From Branchiostoma floridae (lineage: Eukaryota > Chordata > Leptocardii > Amphioxiformes > Branchiostomatidae): 64,000 bases of DNA. Below the pieces are notes generated by a model. The model saw only the letters and a list, made by a program, of their open reading frames with translations, did no database searches and was not told the origin of the DNA. The stretch is taken from the NCBI RefSeq assembly GCF_000003815.2, contig NC_049991.1, positions 14,121,779 through 14,185,778 of the forward strand, in the 5' to 3' direction. The translations under genes were made by a program, and so were the position numbers. Shown one piece after another: positions 9,431 to 21,900 of the stretch (positions are counted from its first letter, which is position 1; the number at the start of each line of letters is the position of its first letter).

Positions 9431-12400
9431 AGTCTAAATGAACATGGAAGTGTAAGAGGGTGGGCAACACGTTGATGCCAGTTTTAGAGGTTGTTAACGT
9501 TACTGTGCTGGGAATGTCTTCTGTCAGTTTTCATATCAAAGTTTGATTTTTATTTATCTTATTATTTCATTACAAACAGGGCTGAACTGACTTAGAAATA
9601 ATTTTTTTCTGTGTCTGCATAACCCCCTGAAGACTGGGATGAACCATTTAAGGCATCAACCCTTGTTTGGGCAAACCTTGAATAATTTGGTGTAAGAAAT
9701 TTGCTGTACCATCAACAAATAAAGACCCATCCACCTACAAAGCTGTTTTCTTTTAAATCAATTTGAAGAAAATATTTTAGAGGATGTAGTTTTGTAAGTT
9801 GTGGAACACTTCTAATATATACAGGCTCTTCTGAGAAGGAATAAGTACTTGTAGTACAGTCAAACCTGTATTAGGGGCCACCTCTACAGAGGGGCCACCT
9901 GTCCATAGTGGCCACTTTTTGTCGGTCCCTTGGGTATTTTATCTACAAGTTGCCACCTCTATACAGAGGCCACCTGTCTATAGTGGCCAAATTTGTCCGG
10001 TCCCTTGAGTGGCCGCTATAGACAGGTTTGACTGGACAGTCAAACCTGTATTAGGGGCCACCTCTACAGAGGGGCCACCTGTCCATAGTGGCCACTTTTT
10101 GTCGGTCTCTTGGGTATTTTATCTACAAGTTGCCACCTCTATACAGAGGCCACCTGTCTATAGTGGCCAAATTTGTCCGGTCCCTTGAGTGGCCGCTATA
10201 GACAGGTTTGACTGGACAGTCAAACCTGTATTAGGGGCCACCTCTACAGAGGGGCCACCTGTCCATAGTGGCCACTTTTTGTCGGTCCCTTGGGTATTTT
10301 ATCTACAAGTTGCCACCTCTATACAGAGGCCACCTGTCTATAGTGGCCAAATTTGTCCGGTCCCTTGAGTGGAACCTGTATTAGGGGCCACCTCTACAGA
10401 GGGGCCACCTGTCCATAGTGGCCACTTTTTGTCGGTCCCTTGGGTATTTTATCTACAAGTTGCCACCTCTATACAGAGGCCACCTGTCTATAGTGGCCAA
10501 ATTTGTCCGGTCCCTTGAGTGGCCGCTATAGACAGGTTTGACTGGACAGTCAAACCTGTATTAGGAGCCACCTCTACAGAGGGGCCACCTGTCCATAGTG
10601 GCCACTTTTTGTCGGTCCCTTGGGTATTTTATCTACAAGTTGCCACCTCTATACAGAGGCCACCTGTCTATAGTGGCCAAATTTGTCCGGTCCCTTGAGT
10701 GGCCGCTATAGACAGGTTTGACTGTATCTCTTAATGCAGCTTTTATACCATTCATACCTTCATGATGTGTAACGGTATCACAGTGGTTGATGGGATTTCT
10801 ATGGTTCACAACAAAATGAAGAGAAAAAAAGACCAAAGACTCTTCCAAATTGCAGTTAAGGTCTGGGGGCTTTATTGTTATTATGCACTGATGTTATGAA
10901 GTTTGAAAGTTACCATGTACTGGTATGGTAAAGATACAATGCATCTGAATACTGACTTGTTATACATGTTAAAGTAATGATGTGAGTAGCTTGTTCTTAG
11001 AAAAAAATAGAATAAGATAAATACAGTGATCTACATGTAAGTAGTATCACTTGAAGCAATAGCTATAGTACGGGCTTGTTCCATGATAAGACATTGTTCA
11101 CAATTGCTCTTCCTTCTGTCGCAATGGTGTGGAAGAGACGACGTGATGTCATTTGACCAGAAATAAAAGTTCACAGCATCTTTTGACATATGCTCATTTT
11201 GTTAACCTGTTACTTGACAGATCTCTTGCTCTCTGCATTATTGTGGGTCTGGCTTGATGCACTCAATTCATTCTTTTTCGAACACTAATGTCATTCTTTG
11301 TTATTTTTCATATTGAATTTTCTTTTGATGGTTTAACATAAAGGTATACATGGTCTTTTAATCTCAATTGCCAAACATGCATCCTGTTATACTCTTATAG
11401 TATCAACACATAAAAGTACATATTTTTTTGCTTCAGAACTTTGTCTCTAACCACCTTAAAAACAAAACACGAGACTTCCCCCAAAAATGGTTTGCTACTG
11501 ACATATGCACAAACATAATGCAAGGAAATTTTCTGAACAAATGATATTTCCTGAACTAAGTAGCAGTGCAGTTAACTAGGACAGCCATCTCTTCCGACAT
11601 ACTCCAACAGACCCTGACATCACTTTGCATCACCGTGCCATGGACTTGGTCGTGAAAAGAAAATCCTCCATTTCTCGAGAAATGCAACATGAACATGTCC
11701 CTTACAGCCCATTTTGACAGTATGTGGGACACAACAGGAGGATTGTAGTGTGTTGGGTGCCCTGTAGACATCAGCTATACTGTGCTGATGTGATATGCCA
11801 AGACGTAGGCATGGGGCGCTCCCAACAACCAAACCATGGCAGGGTGCTTAGCACATCACAAACTCAGGTGGGAAATACAACTTGGGACACAAATATAAGA
11901 AGACTATGTCCCTGAGGACATACGTAAGGAAAACTCGCTATCCGAGGCAGCAAGGCAAAAGCCTAGCCATACCAGCGAGATGAAATAAACATGTCTCAGC
12001 CCAAGTCTATCCTCCCACCACAATCTGTGAAGGCATTTCTATCCACAGCTTTCCTAATGATGGCATGTACCATAGTTAACAGCAGGGATTGTTGCAAAAC
12101 CTATCCATATTGCACAGTAGTTTTAGCTTCGCAACTTAATAAGAGCATTAATCTAACACATAAAATGATACAGCAACAATAACATAAATAATTGCACTTG
12201 ATGTAGTTAAAACTGCAACATTGCATTTCTTGCTAAAATCTAAACCTATAATTTGCATATGACATTGCAATGGAAATATGCTGCATGACAGACGTGCATG
12301 TTATACAACATCTGTAAATAAAACTGCAAAAGAGAAGGAAGCAACTGGCTACATGGCATAAGATCGGCCAAATGGCTAGGCAAAATTAAGTTGTATCGGA

Positions 12401-13441
12401 AAGACAATGTTCAATAACTAATTTGCACAAAGTAATCTTACCCACTAAAGTATCATTCATCACTTTTTTTTGTAATATGTGGCAACTTGATGTACAAACC
12501 AAGTGCCACAAGAGACAGTTCTTATGAGTTCAAAGTCGAGGCATTGGTGCCAAAGATTCAGAAGTATTGTGCTAGCTCATGTTGATTTAGATTTTTCTTA
12601 TAGAAAATATAGCAAACAATAGACTATAATCAGAAATGCTGTTCTGGCATTTCTGTAGCTATCACATTGCTTTAGATATCACAGTCACTGAACAGGAAAA
12701 CAATATCAAATCTCTTCACAACACAAGACAACAAAACACAACATAAACTAAAGCCCTATGTAAGCTTGAGTTGAAATTAACCACTTTTTTTGTTCCTCAA
12801 ATATTTTTTCGTTCAATTAACTGATCTGCTTTCTTTATTTTCCAGTAACTGATCTGATTTTTTTAATTTCAAAGTAACTTTGGATCATAAAATATCTTTC
12901 ATTTTTGAAGAATTGAAGTGCACAAAAATAGGTGTACTTTGGAAGATGACAAGCCATAAGAATCCATAGAAAGGAAAGTAAAACAGAAAATGTCTAGTTT
13001 GTGTTGGCTGGAAAAGTCTTTTGTAACTGCATATTTTTCTACTTTGTTTTAGAATATTTGTGACAACATCTTACCTGAAACAAGAGCACTTTTCTTTTGT
13101 ATCTAAAGCAGAAATAATTGTAAAATGCATCAGTAAATATGAAAGTAAATGGCTATATAGCTTAGCATTAAACTAAACATATATGCTACAAGACTATCAC
13201 ATGTATTCATAACAAAGAAATATACTCTCTTAAGTCTAAAAGAAACAGTTAGAATGCGATGACTCAATAGTTAAGTAGTTTGCAACTATATAGCCCCCAG
13301 ACTTCTTCTTGTTTTTGCTGCACACATTGACAAGCACAGTTATCAGTCCTCATATCGATCCATTCATTGTCCATTCCAAAACCTTCTTGTCCTCAGAATC
13401 CAGCCCATCTGCTGGATCTCTCTCTCCACCCATTCCTCCTA
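9431..13441. other. Intergenic / MARF1 3' UTR region
   Basis: No convincing coding exon. The 180-bp array at 9857-10724 is the only strong structure. On the minus strand an AATAAA-type signal (TTTATT at 10871-10876) could end a long MARF1 3' UTR. Others, such as near 12834, are possible. ORFs at 11556-11832 and 11724-11915 overlap on opposite strands and look like chance. Confidence 0.5.
9857..10724. repeat. Five-copy, 180-bp tandem array derived from a MITE
   Basis: Units begin near 9857, 10037, 10217, 10373 and 10547. Each full unit starts CAGTCAAACCTGT and ends with its reverse complement ACAGGTTTGACTG, so the unit is itself a terminal-inverted-repeat element. Each unit consists of two diverged half units of about 85-90 bp, both containing GCCACCT, then ACAGAGG, then GCCACCTGTC and TAGTGGCCA. 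The unit beginning at 10217 lacks its right end and the one at 10373 lacks its left end, about 30 bp in total. The whole array is flanked by TA on both sides (9855-9856 and 10725-10726), while internal junctions are GA. Copies are almost identical, so amplification is recent. Confidence 0.95.
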
Positions 13442-15955
13442 CTATTGTGAGGTCTGCAGTGGTTTAGAGAAGGCTGCTGCCAGCTTCACGCTTCTCCTCA
13501 CAACACTTCCTCGCACCAACCCTCCATCTTTTCTTCCCTTGCTCCTTTGCTCCTTTGCCTGTCTGCCAGTCTTCTTGACATCTCCCCCTCCTTCCTCCAC
13601 ATCTTTTCTCGAGTCAGCACAGTCTGCAACAAGCTTTGCTACTTTGTCTACGTGTACTTCTACACTGCCTGAAAGACATAGGAATAATTTCAAGGTCAAT
13701 AGATGATACACAGTAAGCAAGTACTTCTCTGTCACAACAGCAGGCACAAGTTTCTTATAATCTTCCAATGTCTTTTACAGCTTAAATATTTTAAAAGATA
13801 AAACTTCGATAAACTGTGCTGAAGTGTGAAGTGTGAAGACTATCCGACAGCTGTCTACCCCTGTGACAGGGATCCCAGCAGCAGTATAATCAAAAATGGA
13901 TACGACGACGACGTAATGATGAAAACACTGATCATAGATTTGAGATCCTGACTGGTATTGGTAAAGCATATGTTTTTGCTACATGCATCAGAAAATGAAT
14001 TATCTAAACCTTATTGTTAAGACCATGATTATAATACACTCTTTAGCTACCCTTTTGCAGTCTAACTACTTCCATCTTAACAATTTAGGAAATAGCTTTT
14101 CCAGTGTACGTCGATGAAGGTTAGACATCCTGGTAATAAGATGTGCCAAATAGCAATCACTCAACCAACTGGATATGATTTTGGAAATAGTCAGACGTTT
14201 CATATAACATCTGTTCTCTTTCGTCAATGACACTGTGTTGGTTTAAAATCTACAAGTTGTTTCCCAATGTTTTACCAGCAGTTGGTGGAGGTGAATCTGT
14301 GAAGTTGATCAGGTCACTTGTGTCAGCAGAGACCACTGGATCAGGCCACAGCACAGGGGACGGCAGGGATGGTGGGATGGGGGCACTCAGTAGGTCCACT
14401 GGGGAGGACGATCTGGCTGCCATCAGGTCTAGGGAGAATGTGTAGTTAAAGATTAGTTGTGCAAACGCTACAGCAGGGGCTAGTCCACTGGTAGTGGTCT
14501 GTGTGTTCAAACTGGCATACTCTTTCCCAAATGTTAGCACTAAGCAGAGTAAGCAGCATGTACCATTTTTCAAGTCATTTTTCATGACTCAGTCGGGGTT
14601 GGGGGATCAGACTCACAACCTACCGAATGTAAGGCATACACACTACCAACTCTGCCATTGCACTGGTTGTCAGAGGGAATGTGAAATGCAGTTTGAATGT
14701 TCACTTCACTACACTCAGATACCAGTTCAGAAATGCAGATACTGCCTGTTGGGTAGTTGCTTGCTTACACTAAGTTACAGTAAATGCAGAAATGTTTGCA
14801 GTGGTTTTATGTTTACGTTTTTTTGCTGTGAACAATTTACCGCGAAGTTAAATCTACCGCAAAAATTTTACCATTATAGTATGAGACTGCAGTCTATTGC
14901 GCTACCGTGAACTTAAAACCACTGCGAACACTCCATTTTCCCGCTACCGCAAAAGTAAACCCCCGCAAACTAAAAGCATGTACAGTAACCTGTCCTAGAT
15001 AAACCAAGCCATTATCTGCAAGGCTGGTGTATTATGTCACAGAGGTGGCTATACTTGACTGATGAAAATACTGGAATACGGAAAGCTAAATCATCTACGC
15101 CTAATATTCTTTCTTTGAAACAAATGCAGGAGACCTAGCAAGACACAGACGTACTGCACAATGTGTAGAATAGAATGTGCTTCTTGAAATTTAGATACCG
15201 ATGGCTTTGTTACAGCCAGTTGTCGAGCCGAACACATACACATACCTCTGACTTCTGGACTGTCTCCCACACCATCATGACCACTGCTGTCTGTGACACT
15301 GTCCTTAACTAGCAGGTCTGGCACACCTGCATCCTCACTGGCATGGCCTGGAGAAATAAACATCAGGAAATGTCACGAAGATGGGAAATCTAAGTGGATT
15401 TGAAACTAGAAGACTGAAAGTATAAGCTTCCACATACATAGCTGTGAAATATTTAATTTCTTCATCCTACAAAATCAAGGAAAACTATTGCTGGATTCCT
15501 TTAAGTGACTTAAATACTTAATACACACTGAAGACATTAATTGCCTTCATTACTCAATAAACTCAATTACACGAGAGCAATGAATGACTTATCAGACCTT
15601 AAGTTGGCATGTGTTTTAGTTTGGAGGTGTTATTAAATGGCAGGCTGTTTGTAAACTTTTCAAGATCAATCCCCACCTTGTTCAGTTTCTTGTGCCCCTG
15701 CACTAGACACACCACTAGATGAGCGGGTGTCATCAGCATTCGGGCACTCAGCTACACCAACAACGGGCATCTCTGCACCTTCTGGCAGGCACTCAGGAGA
15801 GTGTGTGCCGGGCAGCTCCTGTTCTATCCCGTTCAAACAGCTGGGAGAGCCACGATTGGATGACTCCCTGCTGCTGCTGTCCACACTGGATGGTGAAGAG
15901 GTGCCTGAACTGCTCCCTCTCACCCCTGGACCATGATGGTAACTTGGAGCTCCAG
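13442..15955 (-). CDS. MARF1: MARF1 C-terminal disordered tail (four exons)
   Basis: Exons 15677-15955, 15246-15347, 14276-14428 and 13442-13668. Two islands are conserved with vertebrates: [17 protein letters not shown] followed by PDPVV, and the terminal [11 protein letters not shown]. The rest is Ser- and Asp/Glu-rich. Conserved islands in a disordered tail suggest short binding motifs, for example for decapping factors. Confidence 0.9.
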
Positions 15956-18900
15956 CTGTGTGTAGAAAACAAGACACAAACTTATTTTACCCCAAATAAA
16001 ATTCATTCTCTATCTTTAAATTATGATCTATGCTCAAGACATTGCTTTTAACTTATTCTTCTCCATACAATACTGTGCTTTGAACTACTTTCCTACAAGC
16101 ATCAGCCTAGTTTTGTCCTTAAGCACCAGCATATATCATTAACATGGTAGGTATAATAGGAAAGTCAAATCAAAAGAATAGTAACACATTTTTGTGTGTA
16201 ATGCATAGCAATTTAAATACCCATATGGACAGTAAATGCCATTCAAATAACCAAATGGACAAGAAACTCCAATCCCTACATGAAAAACAACACCTACATG
16301 TAAATGAGCAAAAAATGTAGAATTCAAAAGACACAAGATACCCTCTTACACGACAATGTTAAGACCTACCTCTCATGTCATGCCTTAGCACCACCACCTT
16401 CCTGTTGCCTCGACCTTTCACATTCACAACCTGTGGACGGATGAGCAAACATCCACAAATTAAACTCTGCACTTCTATATACAACAAAACCGACAGACAA
16501 CATTTAGGTGGCTGTGAAGTAATACCCCAGTTATAAGCGTAGAATAAGCACTGATCAAGGTATCCTGGAGCCCCCGTCACAAATCAATAACTGATCACAA
16601 TGGGCATTCTCAGGCAAATTCTGGCCAACATCCTGGCTATTACTAGGTCTTCGAGCAATTTTCAGCAACTCAAAAGTTGAGATTTAAACCTCTGTCTGAT
16701 GTCATGTACATCAAAAAGGCAGAAAAGACAATAACTTTCTAGAATAAAATGCAATCCAATTTGTGCCGATCTAAAAATGTGGCTAGCATTCACTTGAATT
16801 TTGATTTATAGTTCAAATGGACAAAAGAAAAGGAGTTGCAATTCTTCATTATCTGCAGGGCAATTCCATTCCAATCCCTTATCTACCCCCCACCTGTGGA
16901 ATGGCTGCCAGCAGTGCTGGGATGTTGTAGAAACCAAACTGCTGCGGCCTGCACGGCCGCTTGAAGTGTTCCTGAAAGGCGTTGCAGAAGTTGGCCAGCG
17001 TGATGCTGCAGTGGCGGGCCAGCAGCATGGCCCTGATGTCACGCGCAAAGTGGTACAGCGGCGTCAGCACAACCTCACACTCACTGTCTTCACTGCCTTC
17101 ATTCTTCAGCTACAGAGGCAACAGGATCAGTAATTATTGTTATGTTTCATAATGTTTGGAATTGTGCACTTCTATTGCTTTTCATTTTAATTGTAACATG
17201 TGTAAAGCATACTACAATTCAGCCGAAAAAATAAATGCTGCCATTGTATGTTATTGTTTGTCACTTGAGGCGAAATAAAACCATTCATTCATTCATTCAT
17301 GCAAGTCAGTTATCGTCAATCTGTCATACCAGTAATCAAAAAATGTATGACAAAAACATGCAGTCAGAGGAAGTTCTCTTTTTGGCAATTGAAAGTTAAA
17401 GCTAGTTCATATGTGAATCGTATGCAAAGTTGGGGTCCAAACTGAGATTCTGTAGAAACAAAGACCATCAGATGTTTCAAACAAAAGATGTTTCAACATT
17501 TGTCACAAACATATAGAACTTACTGTTAATATTGCAAGGTATATTAGTCTACACACTTTTCTCACAAAATTACTGCATAGCACAGAAGCTCCCTCTAGCA
17601 GCACCTCCTACCTGTGCAGTTTGGTGCATGGCCTTCAGTAGATCAGCCAGGCACTGATACCCATACTCCCTTGGGTCACACGGGTATCGATAACGGTGGA
17701 CAAATGCCTAGATAATGTAACAACAATGAGAGGACAAGTTAACATCATACATAACAAACATCAAGGTCAATATTCTCGTTTCCTGATGTAGAATGTTGCA
17801 TCTCACTGTTATCTTTCTACTTCCTGAGGAAGCCTTTTGGAACCAAATTCAGTTTTAGTTAAGTAATGTCAAGAACCATCTATTTTGTCATATAAAAATG
17901 CATTATGCTGATGTGCAAAATGAACTATCTCCCTTCATTAGGTGATCATTAGCTCTTTGTTCACTTCAACACTCTAACATCTGTAAATATTACACATATT
18001 AGCTGTCTTCTCTGCTCAGAAAAACGGGATGATAAGCTCACTGAAGATAACTTCTAAACTGGCTCAAGATCCCTTCCACCCACCTGTGAGAAGTCCTTGA
18101 GTGGTACGGCCCCTTCAGCTGTGTCCATCAGCAGGGCCAGCACCAGCTGTGACATGTGCTTCAGGTGTCTGCGGTCGATCAGCACCACCTGCGCACCGCG
18201 CACACCGGCTTCCACCTGAGCACGAAAAGGGTCAAATTACTGTTAATCAGCACTGCAAGTTTTTCTTAAGTTCATCAGAAATATCCACAACTATTACAAG
18301 TTAACAATTTCCTCTACTTCAATTCTTGAAACTTTTGTGGGAGCTGTTTTTCACAGTGATACTTGAATGCTTAAATTTTTGTGGGAGCTGGTTTTCACAA
18401 TGACAGCAATCTTAAAATCGATGTTTCCATTACTGTACTTGTACTGTAGTACTACTGCAAGCTTACGATAACAGAGTCAATTTTTCCTACTATGAAATTA
18501 AATCACAACTAACTCAAACACACTTCAAGAAACTGGCTATACTAGCTTCCCCCTGATCAAAAGCAAGTTGTTTTACCTGGTATGTATTTTGCTATTTCCT
18601 GACTTCCTCACACAAAACAAATAAAACAGGAAAGTCTTTCTGGTATACTACATCTACATGTACCTGTATACCACCAAAAATTTGATAATACACATGTGCA
18701 ACTACTTGAGGAAAATTGGTTTCCCTTCTGAGCAAGCTAGGACATTGAAACAAGAGTTTGAGTATATATGTATGACTTCACTACTTACTCTGACAACATG
18801 TGTGACTTTCTCCAGAAGTTGGCGGATGGAGCTTGCGTCGTAGTCCTGTAACCGTAGCGTGTAGCCGTACATCCGTGCGTACGTCGGGATGAGCATCCCC

Positions 18901-21900
18901 AGCTGTAGTCTCTGGTCCTTCTGGGCTCGCAGTAGTTTCACCAACTGGTAACTCAGGACTTTGATTCTCTCCCCTTCTGCAAGGACCAAGGCTCTATCTT
19001 CCCCACCCTCGAGCACCTACATCAGCAATCACAGGTGGAGATTTAACCTCAATCATGCACTTACAATTCATAACAAGTTAAGTCATCTGTCTCATTGAAA
19101 TTCTTCCTTCTTGGTGAAATTCTACCTATATATAGGAATGCCTACTTGTATAACTGCTTGTTCTATCTGACAGAATCTATTTCCTTTCAAACTCATTATT
19201 ACCGGTACTTTCATTAAATTTTCATCAGATGATGTACCTGACTTAGTTGGAAAGTAAAAGCTGGTGGAAGACACAGATGGGCTTTGTCTCCCAGTCACTG
19301 TGAATAACAGTCCAATGGCCTTTGTTTAAGTGCCAACTTCTTCAATTTTTAACCCTTAAACTGCCAAGCCCGGATATATCCGGCACACATATATATGCCC
19401 TGTGTGACACGCCCGGATATATCAGCTTTGCGCACGTGTAGTGCAGGAACCCTGGAAGTTAGGGACTTCAGCCTTGTTCGGGGGTTTCTTTTTGGATGTC
19501 AGTGGTCAACCCTGGCACTGATAGCATTTTATAGGGCTGAAACTCTGGCAGTTTAAGGGTTAAGATAATCTTACAACAAGCTGACATTTTCTAAACTTAT
19601 GGAAATTACATGAGACTTTTGGCAATTGCATACCTGTACCACCTGAGGCACTGCCTCAAACAGATCGATCAGTTTGCTGAAGCCGTAGTCAGACAGACGG
19701 CACTGTCGGCTGAAGTGGTGGTGGTAGGCTGGGATGAACTTGTTGAAGGGCATGCGGCAGTGGGGCTGGCGACGCAGCAGCTCCACAACCTCCCTGGCAA
19801 ACCGCTTGGTACGTTCCACTTCCTCAGGCGTTTGTTCTATGGGGAATAATTCATAATCAGAAAAGAGGGGTGCAATAGTGCTGACCTAAACATATAAATA
19901 TCTACCTGGCTACTTACAAGATGTTAGTTTACCTTACTTTGTCTCCATTTTCCTTTCACCTATTGCATTCTTTACAATGCTAATAGTACTTAAGACAACT
20001 AGGAAGTGCTATGAACAAATACATCATTCTATGCTATGCAAGTCTTCATTGTATGACAGTTAGCATTTTTGACAAAAGCAATTAATGGTGTGTATAAAAT
20101 ACCAACCTCTCCTGGGTAGTGATATGACAGTGGTGTCCTCTGTGTTGTTAACCTGTGGAAAGAGAACATACAGATGAGTCAACAAGACTAAATACACTTA
20201 CCAAAAAGTGTTACAACCAGAGGTGCCTATTGAAACATGAACTGTTAAATTTTTCTTTTCATTTTTGATCCAGTATATCAAAATTCTTGCTGGCGTCAGC
20301 ACAGTAATCAAATAATTGTGATAATGGAACTTCAAGGGTTGACTAGTCACTACCAAAGTTGTTAAAATCATGTTTCTATTTACAAATCAAGAATTAATGT
20401 AGTATGTCTGGCCAAAAGAGGCTGTGATACATTCCTACAGGACTACACCACTGTCACCAGACATGTGCCTACCTCAACCGTGTTCTCCAGTAGCTTAACC
20501 CTCATCCGACCGTATGGGGTCATTTTTGACCCCAGGCGTATATTTTGATCTGCCATAGCAACATTTTTCATCAGAGAGAAAATTCCTTCCATGAATTTGT
20601 TTGTATACATGTCTTACAACATCTACCAATTTTTCGCCGAGTTTTGCCCATTATTGTATAAGCTATACCTGAAAGTTTGTGTCTTGTTCGGTGGGGTCAA
20701 AAATGACCCCAGCCAATTATGAATCATTAATTACATAAATATCAAGATATTTCAATAAAATAACAGGCATTTCTCATTATTGCTATTGCAGCAACAGGTT
20801 ATAGTTGCTTAGATGAGTAAACACCGAATATTTTGAAAGAAATTTAGTATTTTAAGTGTAAAACACAGTTTTTCGACATTCTGCATAAATTATGATAATA
20901 CGCACTTATTACCTATGCTAATGAAAGTGAAAATGTTTCTAATTAATTAAAAAACAATATATGGACAGAATGTGCAGAAGGAACCTACAAGAAAGATCTT
21001 TGCGGGAAAATAGACAAGAGTTATTGTATGTATGTGTTTAGATGGCGGAATATGGTGCATAATTAAGTAATAAATTCGTTACTTTTCACAAATATTGTAT
21101 TTTTTCTTGTTAAATAACATTATTATGCTATCAGCATTATTGCATTTATTGTTTAGAAATTGATAAAACAAAACATTGTTTAAGTAAGTTTAGTATGGTA
21201 GATTTTCAGAGCAAATTTAGGTTTTCCTCATTTTCTGCATAAATTATGATAATGAGTAATAACTACTGACACCAAAACTTGTCAAAATATTTTTCATAGG
21301 TTAGTGAAACAGTAAATACATAGAAATGACAAAATAAGCCAGCAGAAATATGTCTATGAGCAAAACAAAATGGGGTCAAAAATGACCCCATACGGTCAGA
21401 TTCGTCGTAAAAATGTAACGGTCGGATGAGGGTTAAAATGAATTTCAGTTTTAATAGTTTTTCAGGCAGCTAGACAAGTGCCTACTTCAACAGTGATCTC
21501 GGGGAGCTCAAAATGTATTCGAGTATTTCAGGCAAAGAGAGGTTGTAATGACTACACTTAAGTCACCAGGAAAGTGCCTACCTCCACAGTGTTCTCTGGC
21601 AGCTCACAGAGCAGATCCTGCACCTCACACACCCCGTAGTCCCTGACGTCCCAGACCTTCTCATGACAGCCGTGGAACGCCGTGGGGAACTCCGCCTCCG
21701 TCACCTCCTTGTTGGGCAGAGACTTGAGCAGGCGCAGGATGTCCTGGGTGAAGCGCTTGACTTGAGCACGGTGGGTCAGCGTCAGTACACGGGCTGTGCC
21801 GTAGCCAAGGATCTATAGAGCAGAATTATGTTCAATGAGTACAGTGTAATTTTACCGGTATGTACTTTTTGTGAGAAGTTTAAAAACAAAAGTGCTGTCA

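Noticed and set aside
9857..10724. CRISPR-like regular array
   Set aside because: Units are 180 bp, contiguous and nearly identical, with no unique spacers. They carry terminal inverted repeats and lie in an animal genome, so it is a MITE-derived tandem repeat.
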